Assembly (NCBI GenBank): GCA_023265625.1
Contig: JAHFST010000017.1
Coordinates: 1-41,316 of the forward strand
Direction of reading: 5' to 3'
DNA from: Deltaproteobacteria bacterium
GTDB taxonomy: Bacteria; UBA10199; JACPAL01; JAHFST01
Length of the DNA stretch: 41,316 nt
The notes beneath the pieces are model-generated. The model was not told the DNA's origin, searched no databases, and was given only the letters and a program-made list of their open reading frames with translations. The position numbers and the translations under genes are program-made. This document shows positions 16,761-26,182 of this stretch, one piece after another (within the stretch, counting starts at the first letter, position 1; every line of letters begins with the position of its first letter).

Positions 16761-16988
16761 ATGGGCATTATATCTTCGATTAAAAATATAGTGAGCGGGC
16801 AGGCTCCGCGGGAATCAGAGTCCCCAGAGTTCGTTGCTCGGAAAGATACCGCCAACAAAAAGTCCGCCGTACAGGGCGAATCACTCGTCAACAGCCGCCC
16901 TACCGGCGGGAGCAGTTTTGTCCTAGTAGGAGCCAATCAGTTGGATGGCTTGGATAAGGCCTGGCGCCAAAAGATGGGCCTGTCATAA
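16761..16988 (+). CDS. Small hypothetical protein (75 aa)
   Basis: This 75-residue protein (MGIISSIKNIVSG... ending LDKAWRQKMGLS) has an amphipathic N-terminal helix, a Ser/Glu-rich middle and no recognised domain. GGGGAGA lies six bases before the ATG, and a good promoter (16661-16689) precedes it, so it is probably expressed. It is divergent from tmk. A palindromic element follows the stop codon within eight bases. No function can be assigned. Confidence 0.6.
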   Translation: MGIISSIKNIVSGQAPRESESPEFVARKDTANKKSAVQGESLVNSRPTGGSSFVLVGANQLDGLDKAWRQKMGLS

Positions 16989-16995
16989 AAAGGTC

Positions 16996-17023
16996 AGGGC
17001 GGCCATGGTGGGCCGCCCCTACA
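16996..17023. repeat. TGTAGGGGC-family palindrome, single hairpin
   Basis: A hairpin GGGCGGCC-atggtg-GGCCGCCC with the GCCCCTACA end on the right and a decayed left end. It lies between the 75-aa gene and the Phd/RelE pair. It has no U-run, so it is not a typical rho-independent terminator, but it could still slow RNA decay. Confidence 0.75.
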
Positions 17024-17112
17024 ATCCTTCGCATTTTAACTCTCGAAGATTTTTGTTTTCTTGTGAACAAGGTATGCTTCTGTTAGATTTGGTTCTGGGA
17101 GGGTTACCTATC

Positions 17113-17376
17113 ATGTCAAAGGTTGTGCCTGTGACCGAGTTTCGTAGCACTGTCCTCAAGGCAGTTCGTAAGGTCCAGCATGGGGGGGCAGAGTATGTCA
17201 TTACGGCAGGGGGTAAACCGGCCGCTGTGCTCATGGGATTTGAGGAATGGGAGAATCTCATCGAGACTTTGGATATCAAGCGTGACAAAAAATTGATGAA
17301 AATGATCCGCCAGAGTCGGAGATATTTTCGTTGTGGTGGCAAGGGAAAATCCTATCAAAAAATTGACTGGAATTGA
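17113..17376 (+). CDS. Phd/YefM-family antitoxin
   Basis: This 87-aa protein has the Phd/YefM fold signature: VPVTEFRSTVLKAVRKVQHGGAEYVITAGGKPAAVLMGFEEWENLIETL (residues 5-53). Members bind operator DNA through this N-terminal domain and neutralise a RelE/ParE toxin through the C-terminal tail (here KLMKMIRQSRRYF onward). The ATG at 17113 is chosen; GGGAGGG lies about nine bases upstream. The toxin gene follows two bases after its stop, so translation is coupled. Confidence 0.88.
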   Translation: MSKVVPVTEFRSTVLKAVRKVQHGGAEYVITAGGKPAAVLMGFEEWENLIETLDIKRDKKLMKMIRQSRRYFRCGGKGKSYQKIDWN

Positions 17377-17378
17377 TC

Positions 17379-17642
17379 ATGGCCTACCGGGTGGTTGTGC
17401 CCCCAACGGTTGAAAAACAGATAGCCGTTCTTCATCCTTTGTTGAAAAAACGTATCCGCTCAGCTCTCGATGAATTGGCTGACAATCCTTTTAAGGGGAA
17501 ACCATTAGTGGAAGAGCTGGCAGGATTTTTTTCCTATCGAGTGGATACTTGGCGCATTGTCTACGCTATTCGTCGAAACGTCCTTGAAGTCCAGGTTGTG
17601 GCAGTGGGACCAAGAAAAACAATCTATCAGTCGATCCTGTAA
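17379..17642 (+). CDS. RelE/ParE-family toxin
   Basis: This 87-aa protein shows the RelE/ParE pattern: YRVVVPPTVEKQIAVL, then LLKKRIRSALDELADNPF and a C-terminal FFSYRVDTWRIVYAIRRNVLEVQVVAVGPRKTIY with the typical R-x-x-x-W-R-I-V-Y strand. RelE members cleave mRNA on the ribosome, ParE members poison gyrase; the sequence does not tell which. It forms a two-gene operon with the Phd antitoxin just upstream. The ATG at 17379 is used rather than the TTG overlapping the antitoxin stop. Confidence 0.9.
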   Translation: MAYRVVVPPTVEKQIAVLHPLLKKRIRSALDELADNPFKGKPLVEELAGFFSYRVDTWRIVYAIRRNVLEVQVVAVGPRKTIYQSIL

Positions 17643-17652
17643 AGTAAAGATG

Positions 17653-17682
17653 GAGGGGCGGCCACGGTGGGCCGCCCCTACA
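17653..17682. repeat. TGTAGGGGC-family palindrome between relE and nrdJ
   Basis: A hairpin GGGGCGGCC-acggtg-GGCCGCCCC with a CTACAG right end and a degenerate left end (GGAG). It is closely similar in its hairpin to the copy at 16996-17023 and fills the gap between two convergent genes, where it may help end transcription from both sides. Confidence 0.75.
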
Positions 17683-17688
17683 GAAACC

Positions 17689-20610
<2,922 letters not shown>

Positions 20611-20624
20611 AGTTTATCCCCTTT

Positions 20625-20704
20625 TTATCCACAGGTTATCACCTGAGTTATACACAGCATATTGTACAGGAAGACTTATAAAGCACAACCTGTAGTGGTG
20701 TCAA
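20625..20704 (-). promoter_or_regulatory. nrdJ promoter with paired NrdR-like boxes and two DnaA boxes
   Basis: Reading leftward, TTGACA (20704-20699) and TTATAA (20681-20676) are 17 bases apart. A sequence resembling the NrdR box (consensus ACACWATATATWGTGT) lies in the spacer (20683-20698, about 11 of 16 matches). A second (20652-20667, about 12 of 16) covers the start-site region. Their 31-base offset equals the known spacing of paired NrdR boxes. Two perfect TTATNCACA DnaA boxes follow at 20648-20656 and 20625-20633. Both factors control ribonucleotide reductase genes in other bacteria; binding here is inferred. Confidence 0.55.
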
Positions 20705-20920
20705 GGAACCGGGGGAATGACTCGATGCATTAACGGCCGGTAGGGCCCATCTGGCCTTGCTTGCATGGAAAAAACAGGTCGGCGACTCAGCCGCGGCGTG
20801 TCAAAGCGTTTTTTTGTAAAGAACGGGTGGAAGTGATTGATGGTTGTGAATTGGATACAGCCGTACGCACACAAGCGAGAGCGGGCGGAGGATAGCCCGG
20901 GGGACAGCGAAAAAAACAAG
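20705..20920. other. Gap between pepA and nrdJ promoter
   Basis: This 216-base stretch has no gene I can support. A weak hairpin CGGGC-ggaggata-type stem (about 20887-20903) just past pepA lacks a U-run. No repeat family member and no RNA gene are visible. Confidence 0.4.
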
Positions 20921-22408
20921 CTAGGACTGCTCAAGGAAACGAATGATGGTTCGAACCATAAAACCCGCTCCGCCGCGGGGCGTGTACGCGGTATCCTTCT
21001 CAGACCAGGCGGGTCCGGCGATGTCCACATGGGCCCAGGGGATCGTGGGTTCGACAAATTCCTGTAGGAACAAACCGGCCGTGATGGTCCCGGCATAGCG
21101 GCCCCCGGTGTTTTTGACATCGGCGATCGTGCTCTTGATGTCTTCCTTGTACTCCTCAATCAAGGGAAGTTGCCAAATCCTCTCCCCGGCGACCTTGCCG
21201 GCGGCAATGAGATTATCAATCAGACCCTGATCGTTCCCCATGATCCCGGCGCACAATTCTCCGAGCGCCACCACACAGGCACCGGTCAAGGTGGCCATGT
21301 CAATCACGAGGTCGGGTTTTTGCCGAATGGCGTAGGGCAGGGCATCGGCCAGGGTGAGACGTCCCTCGGCATCGGTGTTCAGGATCTCAATCGTCTTGCC
21401 CATCATGGCCCGGACCACATCGCCCGGTTTGTCGGCACTACCCGAGGGCATATTTTCCGTGGCGGCGACAATGCCGTGGACCTCCACCGGGAGCTTCAGG
21501 GCGGCGAGGGCCTTGCAAATGCCTAGCACGGCGGCCCCGCCACTCATGTCATCCTTCATGGTCTCCATGTAGGTGGAGGGTGTCTTGAGTGAAAGACCAC
21601 CACTATCAAACGTGACCCCTTTACCCACAATCGCGACCCGGCGCTTGATCTTGCCCGTGGGACGGTAGTGGAGGTGGATCAGGCAGGGAGGTTGATCACT
21701 CCCCTGCGAGACCGCCAAAAACGACCGCATCCCCAACCGGGCAAGCTCCGATTTTTCTAAAATTTTGAGTTTAATCCCCGGCAGGCCGCGCAATTTTTTG
21801 GCCTCTTCGGCCATGCGCTTGGGTGTCATGTCGCAGGCGGGGGTGTTGATCATGTCTCGCGCCCAACACGTGGCATCCGCCAAAATGGTGCCGCGGTGGA
21901 TCCCTTGACGGATCGCCGGGTTCTTTTCTTTGCCCGCGATTAAAAAATCGACCTGAGCGACTTTTGGCTTATCCGATTTTTTATAACGGTCGAAACGATA
22001 GCTCCCGAGCCAGAGTCCCTCGGACGCCGACTGAGCGGCCTGTAGTGGATCCAAGGTGCCACCGGCAGGGAGATGAAATTCCAAGGTTAATTTTTCGGCA
22101 CGAATTTTTTCCGCGGTCTTGATGGCCGCTGCGGCCCCCTTGCGAAATGATTCGAGGGTGCAGGACTTTGCCTCACCCATCCCGACGATGAGCAGATTGG
22201 CAAAGGAGAATTTTCCCAAAGTGGGGAGGAGCTTCACGTCTCCCACCTTGCCTTTAAATTGCTGTTGTTTGATCAGTTTGCTGAGCCAGCCGTCGAGCAT
22301 GCGGTCGATAAAGGTTCCCAGTGGTGAGAACTGGTCTCCGTAGAGGGCGATGGCCAGTAGGTCGGTGCGGATTTTTCCCAGTGGGGAATCGATCAGGGTG
22401 ATTTTCAT
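20921..22408 (-). CDS. pepA: Leucyl aminopeptidase (M17 family, PepA/LAP)
   Basis: This 495-aa enzyme removes N-terminal amino acids from peptides in the cytoplasm using two metal ions. The C-terminal catalytic domain holds the metal ligands in VGKGVTFDSGGLSLK (about residues 263-277), the catalytic lysine/metal site in METMKDDMSGGAAV (about 283-296), and the signature NTDAEGRLTLADAL (about 344-357). The N-terminal about 160 residues form the macro-domain-like part that binds DNA in some relatives. The length fits the family. It is leftward and upstream of nrdJ, which has its own promoter, and divergent from ridA. Confidence 0.96.
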   Translation of the reverse strand: MKITLIDSPLGKIRTDLLAIALYGDQFSPLGTFIDRMLDGWLSKLIKQQQFKGKVGDVKLLPTLGKFSFANLLIVGMGEAKSCTLESFRKGAAAAIKTAEKIRAEKLTLEFHLPAGGTLDPLQAAQSASEGLWLGSYRFDRYKKSDKPKVAQVDFLIAGKEKNPAIRQGIHRGTILADATCWARDMINTPACDMTPKRMAEEAKKLRGLPGIKLKILEKSELARLGMRSFLAVSQGSDQPPCLIHLHYRPTGKIKRRVAIVGKGVTFDSGGLSLKTPSTYMETMKDDMSGGAAVLGICKALAALKLPVEVHGIVAATENMPSGSADKPGDVVRAMMGKTIEILNTDAEGRLTLADALPYAIRQKPDLVIDMATLTGACVVALGELCAGIMGNDQGLIDNLIAAGKVAGERIWQLPLIEEYKEDIKSTIADVKNTGGRYAGTITAGLFLQEFVEPTIPWAHVDIAGPAWSEKDTAYTPRGGAGFMVRTIIRFLEQS

Positions 22409-22494
22409 AATCTGGAGGGTCGAGCACTAGCTTAGTGATTTCCGGTCGTCAAGCAAAACGGTTGCGGTCAAACATTGTTTTGGGTTAGATGAAT

Positions 22495-22505
22495 TGTAGG
22501 GGCGC
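22495..22505 (+). repeat. Solitary TGTAGGGGC end at ridA start
   Basis: Only one end of the palindromic family is present (TGTAGGGGCGC). Its AGGGG lies about six bases before the TTG start of ridA and is the only Shine-Dalgarno-like sequence available there. Confidence 0.6.
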
Positions 22506-22508
22506 AAT

Positions 22509-22964
22509 TTGAAAATATCAGATCGTTTAACAGAACTCCAAATCACCCTCCCCGAGGTTCAGCCCGTGGGCAATTATCTTCCGGCGGTCAAGACGGGGAA
22601 TCTGGTCTTTATCTCCGGTCAACTCCCCAAGGTGGAGGGCAAGGTCGCGTTTCGCGGGCGGGTGGGCAAGGACGTCAATCTCGAGACGGCGCGCCGGGCG
22701 GCCCGGGCCTGTGTGATCAACGCCTTGGCGGTGTTGCAGCAGGAGTTGGGGCAACTGGATCGGATCAAGCAGATCGTGCGGGTGGGCGGTTTCATCAATA
22801 GCTACCCGGGATTCTACGATCAGGCCAAGGTGATGGATGGGGCCAGTGACTTGTTAGTGGAGATCTTCGGCGACCGAGGCCGGCATACCCGGGTGGCGGT
22901 GGGGGTGGTGGAACTGCCCTTGGGGGCGGCGGTGGAGATTGAGATGGTGGTGGAGGTGCGGTAG
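22509..22964 (+). CDS. RidA/YjgF-family deaminase
   Basis: This 151-aa protein belongs to the YjgF/YER057c/UK114 superfamily. These hydrolyse reactive enamine/imine intermediates of amino-acid metabolism, protecting PLP enzymes. The signature VFISGQLPKVEGK (about residues 33-45), the strand DRIKQIVRVGGFINS (about 81-95) and HTRVAVGVVELPLGAAVEIEMVV (about 125-147) match. It is of the somewhat longer RidA subfamily. The only start available is TTG at 22509, because a TAG in frame lies 12 bases upstream. Its Shine-Dalgarno sequence (AGGGG) and its stop (TAG at 22962-22964) both come from TGTAGGGGC element ends. Confidence 0.88.
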   Translation: MKISDRLTELQITLPEVQPVGNYLPAVKTGNLVFISGQLPKVEGKVAFRGRVGKDVNLETARRAARACVINALAVLQQELGQLDRIKQIVRVGGFINSYPGFYDQAKVMDGASDLLVEIFGDRGRHTRVAVGVVELPLGAAVEIEMVVEVR

Positions 22965-23034
22965 GGGCGCACCCATGTGTGCGCCCTCATCCCGGTGGCC
23001 GCGATTGGGGCAGACACATGGGTCTGCCCCTACA
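22961..23034. repeat. TGTAGGGGC composite element between convergent ridA and response regulator
   Basis: Two hairpins, GGCGCAC-ccatgt-GTGCGCC and GGGCAGAC-acatg-GGTCTGCCC, are separated by a spacer TCATCCCGGTGG... and bounded by GTAGGGGC and GCCCCTACA. The TAG of the left end is the ridA stop, and the TAG of the right end, on the other strand, is the response-regulator stop. The layout (hairpin, TCATC-type spacer, hairpin) repeats that at 35275-35346 with different hairpin words. Confidence 0.9.
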
Positions 23035-23404
23035 GTTTTTTGGACAAAGTATATTCAATCTTCCGCACCAACGAATTAATATGAAACGGTTTGGCAATAT
23101 AGTCATCGGCCCCAATTTCGAGCCCCTTGATCCGATCATCCTGACCATCCTTGGCGGATAGGATGAGCACCATGATGTCCTTCGTCTCCGGGTTCATCTT
23201 AATTTGCTGGCAGACCTCGATACCGGAGATGTGGGGCATCATTAGGTCAAGGATGACCAGGTCAGGCCGGCTCTCACGGATGGCCTCCAAGGCACTGCTC
23301 GCATCATAGACACTCTTTACTTCATAAAGGTCGGGGGTGAGCATGCGGGTGATCAACTTATGAATGGTGGGGTCGTCGTCAACAATCAGGATCTTGGCTG
23401 GCAT
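23030..23404 (-). CDS. Single-domain response regulator (CheY-like receiver)
   Basis: This 124-aa protein is a lone receiver domain. KILIVDDDPTIHKL gives the acidic pocket, DLVILDLMMPHISGIEV carries the phospho-accepting Asp (near residue 53), LILSAKDGQDD the Thr/Ser switch position, and YIAKPFHINSL the conserved Lys. It has no output domain, so it would act by protein contact, as CheY or a phosphorelay intermediate does. The ATG at 23404 is taken; upstream codons do not resemble receiver sequence. No histidine kinase is in the window. The stop TAG comes from the adjacent palindromic element. Confidence 0.9.
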   Translation of the reverse strand: MPAKILIVDDDPTIHKLITRMLTPDLYEVKSVYDASSALEAIRESRPDLVILDLMMPHISGIEVCQQIKMNPETKDIMVLILSAKDGQDDRIKGLEIGADDYIAKPFHINSLVRKIEYTLSKKL

Positions 23405-23474
23405 GAAGGTGGCAAAATACTGCGATATGGAGACACTGTCAATGACGGACGGAAGGGTGGAACGCGGAAATGAT

Positions 23475-23711
23475 TCAGATATGAACCGATGTTTCGCCCA
23501 TATCACGCACGTGAAGGATTTTTCTTCCTTCGATGAGCCTGATATCGGCCTCAGACAAGGTTAGCACCGCAACCGTTTCCCCCTGAGCCGTTACAAACTC
23601 CACCTCAAAGGCTTCTTCACCGTGCACATGAACGATGGCACCCACATCACCCTCTTTAAGGCCATGCTTCTCGATATCGTGAGTTAACACGACGGTATCT
23701 AATTCTTTCAT
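23475..23711 (-). CDS. DUF4926 domain protein
   Basis: This 78-aa protein has the DUF4926 pattern: ELDTVVLTHDIEKHGLKEGDVGAIVHVHGEEAFEVEFVTAQGETVAVLTL, a small beta-rich (SH3-like) domain. Such genes are usually found directly after a DUF6883 gene and are suspected to be part of toxin-antitoxin-like modules, though the mechanism is not settled. Here it starts two bases after the DUF6883 stop. Confidence 0.85.
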   Translation of the reverse strand: MKELDTVVLTHDIEKHGLKEGDVGAIVHVHGEEAFEVEFVTAQGETVAVLTLSEADIRLIEGRKILHVRDMGETSVHI

Positions 23712-23713
23712 GG

Positions 23714-24052
23714 TTATTGCCTCTCCCTTACTGGATAAGCCGTTATGAACCTCAAAACCTTATTTTGGGACTCCATCCAGATAGTTCTTATTATAACCTG
23801 CTTGCCACTTGGTGTGTCAAGCACACCCTCAATCACATGTTTTGCCCCATAAGGGGTGTCAATCCGTTCAATCGTCTCCTCGGATCGGGCCATAGCTTCT
23901 AGGCAGCTTTGCAGAAGGTCCACGGAATCCTCATTAAACCCGATAGCACGAAAAAACTTGGCTTTGGATCGACCCACTGGGTGGGTAAGAGAAATCAGAT
24001 AATCAACTAGCTTCTTTCTCTCAATGTCAATTTTCCATTCTACGGTGAACAT
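23714..24052 (-). CDS. DUF6883 domain protein
   Basis: This 112-aa protein matches the DUF6883 pattern: KLVDYLISLTHPVGRSKAKFFRAIGF (about residues 13-38), DTPYGAKHVIEGVL (about 67-80) and a C-terminal IRTIWMESQNKVLRFITAY (about 88-106). The R-S-K motif and the central acidic-aromatic stretch are typical. It pairs with the DUF4926 gene two bases downstream. The frame is open upstream for 86 codons, but those residues do not look like the family, so ATG 24052 is taken; its Shine-Dalgarno sequence is weak. Confidence 0.75.
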   Translation of the reverse strand: MFTVEWKIDIERKKLVDYLISLTHPVGRSKAKFFRAIGFNEDSVDLLQSCLEAMARSEETIERIDTPYGAKHVIEGVLDTPSGKQVIIRTIWMESQNKVLRFITAYPVRERQ

Positions 24053-24328
24053 TTTCGTTTCAAGCACTAACCCATGCTGGAGCGAATGGGAAATTAATTT
24101 GACAAACATCAAGAATTCAGCTACTTGGGAAAGGTTTCTAACACTAGGCTTTAATCCCTTGGGGGGATTGCAAACTAAAGATACATAAGAAGGTGGTAGC
24201 CAGAGGGCTGGTTGATCTGTCTTCTCATCTTTTTTGCGGTTCACCCGGGGACAGGCGTAACTTTTAACAATATTTATACGTGGGAGGGAACCAAGGTGGG
24301 GCCTTCTCAAGTATGAAAGGAGAGATGT

Positions 24329-25501
24329 ATGAAGAAGCTACTCGTACTAGCAGTAGCCATCGCGTTGGCGAGCTTCGTCGTATCCGATCTTCGAGCTGAA
24401 TCAGGTAGTGAGCTCGAGATTTCCGGAAACGTCACGACCGTCACCGGTTGGCAGCACGCCCGTAATGGGGCACGTCAGAACCCGGCAACAGCCGGTTTGT
24501 TAGGGGATGGTTTGGCCGCCATGGGTGGGGGTGGTGTTACTGCCGCCGCCAATGGGATTACCACCTTTGGTTTTTTCATTGACCAGGTGGAGTTGGACCT
24601 TGCCAAGAGCTTTGGCGAGAACATCCGCATCCGTGCGGACCTCGATTTCACCCCCGCTGGTCCTGGTAAGGGCGGCGCTTTGGGTGGTTCGGGTGACGTG
24701 TTGGTCGAACAGGCCTACACCACAGCCAATATCCCAGCCGGTAACGGGATTGAGTTGTTGGTGGGGCGTTTCAACTCGGGGATTGGGTTAGACCCGATTG
24801 ATCGCAACGAGATGAAGACCATCTCGCACAACATGATCCATCGGGATCTGTTGCCGCATAACCTGACCGGAACTCGGTTAGGCTATGATTTCAATGATCG
24901 CGTCCGTTGGGAAGCGTTTATCGTCAATGACCTGGGTGATCGTGCCGTGGGTGCGACCTCCGGGATGCCCTCCTTGGGTTCCAACCTCAGCTATGCCTGG
25001 GGTGATGAAGGAAACAAGAGCTGGGTGAAGTTCTCCGCAGCCGGTGGGCCAGAACGTGCCACGAAGGCGGGTTGGTCTTTCTTGGGTGATCTTTCTGCCA
25101 GCGTGGCCGCCACTGAGGCGTTCAATGTTGGTGTGGAAGGGACCTATCGTCAGGACGATAATGCCGCGCCAGGTAACGCCCAGTTCTTCGGCGGTGACCT
25201 GCAAGGCACGTATGCCTTCTCCGATGTTTGGGATGGCACACTCCGTTACAGCTATCTGTGGGATCTCGATACCGGCCAGGTTGGAACTCCGACCGTCACC
25301 GGTACCAACGAGAACCGTGGTGTTCCAGGCCTGACCTATGCCGGTCAGAATCATGAGATCACCTTGGCGACTGGTTATCAGATCACTGAAGGGGCGCGGT
25401 TCGGCCTCGAAGGTCGTCTGGACCTGGCCCCGTCCTCAACCGGTGGCGTTGCCTCCGGCATGGGCTTCGGCTTAGGTGGAACCTTCGCTTACAGCTTCTA
25501 A
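24329..25501 (+). CDS. Outer-membrane porin-like beta-barrel protein
   Basis: This 390-aa protein has a signal peptide (MKKLLVLAVAIALASFVVSDLRA, cleavage after residue 23), a Gly/Ala-rich alternating beta pattern throughout, and a final Phe (FAYSF), the BAM-recognition signature. The segments QVELDLAKSFGENIRIRADLDF, EQAYTTANIPAGNGIELLVGRF and MGFGLGGTFAYSF are typical porin strands. It resembles the putative beta-barrel porin-2 (BBP2) group, so diffusion of small solutes is likely but the substrate is unknown. AAGGAG lies seven bases before the ATG. It is a single gene closed by a strong terminator, as expected for an abundant product. Confidence 0.85.
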   Translation: MKKLLVLAVAIALASFVVSDLRAESGSELEISGNVTTVTGWQHARNGARQNPATAGLLGDGLAAMGGGGVTAAANGITTFGFFIDQVELDLAKSFGENIRIRADLDFTPAGPGKGGALGGSGDVLVEQAYTTANIPAGNGIELLVGRFNSGIGLDPIDRNEMKTISHNMIHRDLLPHNLTGTRLGYDFNDRVRWEAFIVNDLGDRAVGATSGMPSLGSNLSYAWGDEGNKSWVKFSAAGGPERATKAGWSFLGDLSASVAATEAFNVGVEGTYRQDDNAAPGNAQFFGGDLQGTYAFSDVWDGTLRYSYLWDLDTGQVGTPTVTGTNENRGVPGLTYAGQNHEITLATGYQITEGARFGLEGRLDLAPSSTGGVASGMGFGLGGTFAYSF

Positions 25502-25505
25502 TGGG

Positions 25506-25532
25506 TAAGGGCGTGTGCAATACGCCCCTACG
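25506..25532. repeat. TGTAGGGGC-family palindrome after porin
   Basis: A short hairpin GGGCGT-gtgcaat-ACGCCC with a CCCCTACG right end and a shortened left end (TAAGGGC). It lies four bases after the porin stop and just before its terminator. Confidence 0.7.
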
Positions 25533-25540
25533 ATTTTTTC

Positions 25541-25576
25541 AAAACCCCCGGGGGCCCTCCCCCGGGGGTTTTTTAT
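25541..25576 (+). terminator. Rho-independent terminator of the porin gene
   Basis: A near-perfect GC-rich stem (AACCCCCGGGG with CCCCGGGGGTT) and a small CCCTC-like loop are followed by TTTTTTATTT. This is the clearest intrinsic terminator in the window. Confidence 0.92.
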
Positions 25577-25662
25577 TTCCCCCTCCTTACAAAGGAGGGG
25601 GCAGGGGGAGGTCACTCGCCGCGGGACCTCTCCCTAACCCTCTCCTTTGTAAGGAGAGGGGA
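25577..25662. repeat. CCTCTCC/GGAGAGG palindromic repeat (second family)
   Basis: A long imperfect palindrome. CCCCTCCTTACAAAGGAGGGG is a hairpin on the left and CCCTCTCCTTTGTAAGGAGAGGG one on the right, joined by a GGGGGAGGTC/GACCTCTCCC pair. A related shorter copy lies at 35861-35893. It is distinct from both the REP-like and TGTAGGGGC families. Confidence 0.75.
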
Positions 25663-25682
25663 TAGCCTGGATCTTAAAGATT

Positions 25683-25731
25683 TTGACAAACACCCTAGGT
25701 TTAGATACCATTCCAAACATAGGTCTAAACC
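25683..25731 (+). promoter_or_regulatory. Promoter and operator of the phd-like gene
   Basis: TTGACA (25683-25688) and TACCAT (25706-25711) are 17 bases apart. An inverted repeat GGTTTAGA/TCTAAACC (25698-25705 and 25724-25731) frames the -10 element, a fitting operator for autoregulation by the Phd-type antitoxin encoded 25 bases downstream. Confidence 0.65.
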
Positions 25732-25755
25732 CAGTTCTAACCCGAGGTCAAAACC

Positions 25756-26058
25756 ATGGAAAAAATCGTTCCGATCAGCGATCTGCAGTCCAAGACCAAG
25801 GAGATTGTCGAAGGGGTCAAGAAGACGGGCAACCCGGTGATTATCACCCAGCGGGGCCGTGCGGCGGTGCTGGTGGTCAATTATGAACAATACGAAGGGA
25901 TGATGCATACCTTGGATGAGATGAGTTATCCGGATTGGCAGACCAGACTGGCGAGGGCCAAAAGAGAGTCGGAGGCGGGCCAATCAATTTCCTTGGAAGA
26001 TCTTTTAAAAAAGAGAGAGCGTCGTGTATCGTCCCGTAAGATTTCTAAAAAGCGCTGA
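25756..26058 (+). CDS. Phd/YefM-family antitoxin (orphan or with truncated partner)
   Basis: This 100-aa protein starts MEKIVPISDLQSKTKEIVEGVKKTGNPVIITQRGRAAVLVVNYEQYEGMM, the Phd/YefM DNA-binding and dimerisation domain, followed by a charged, helical tail (residues 60-100) that would hold the toxin. The operator and promoter upstream look intact. No full-length toxin follows; only a 36-codon open frame (26024-26134) overlaps its 3' end. It may be an orphan repressor, or its toxin has been lost. GAGG lies about ten bases before the ATG. Confidence 0.85.
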   Translation: MEKIVPISDLQSKTKEIVEGVKKTGNPVIITQRGRAAVLVVNYEQYEGMMHTLDEMSYPDWQTRLARAKRESEAGQSISLEDLLKKRERRVSSRKISKKR

Positions 26059-26134
26059 GGGGCAAGATGATTCGATTGAGATCGCCTACATTCGTCATTG
26101 TCGACGGCAGATGGAACTGAGACCGGTTCATTGA
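26024..26134 (+). CDS. Very short ORF after the Phd gene, possible toxin remnant
   Basis: GTG at 26024 opens a 36-codon frame (VYRPVRFLKSAEGQDDSIEIAYIRHC... ending ELRPVH) in the toxin position, overlapping the antitoxin by 35 bases with GAGAG upstream. The start resembles the first strand of RelE-like toxins, but the rest of the fold is missing. It ends one base before a TGTAGGGG palindrome, so insertion may have accompanied the loss. Weakly supported. Confidence 0.3.
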   Translation: MYRPVRFLKSAEGQDDSIEIAYIRHCRRQMELRPVH

Positions 26135-26164
26135 TGTAGGGGTTCAAAATTTTGAACCCCTACA
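26135..26164. repeat. Perfect TGTAGGGG palindrome (30 bases)
   Basis: TGTAGGGGTTCAAAA and its exact reverse complement make a perfect 30-base palindrome with no loop. A nearly identical 29-base copy lies at 33233-33261. It fills the gap between the convergent Phd region and the Omp85 gene. Confidence 0.92.
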
Positions 26165-26182
26165 GAACAAATTGATTACACA

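Noticed and set aside
16996-17682. The GGGCGGCC hairpins as ordinary rho-independent terminators
   Set aside because: They lack a U-run and share exact ends with a dispersed palindromic family, so they are annotated as repeats; a secondary role in ending transcripts is not excluded.
20625-20656. Two DnaA boxes as a replication origin
   Set aside because: Only two boxes, no AT-rich unwinding region or dnaA/dnaN/gidA genes nearby, and they lie in the nrdJ leader where regulation is the simpler reading.
24053-24310. N-terminal extension of the DUF6883 protein
   Set aside because: The frame is open, but the residues do not match the family, and a Met at 24052 gives the usual length.
24878-25354. 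A 158-codon frame antisense to the porin
   Set aside because: The porin has a signal peptide, a C-terminal Phe, a ribosome site and a terminator in the right orientation.
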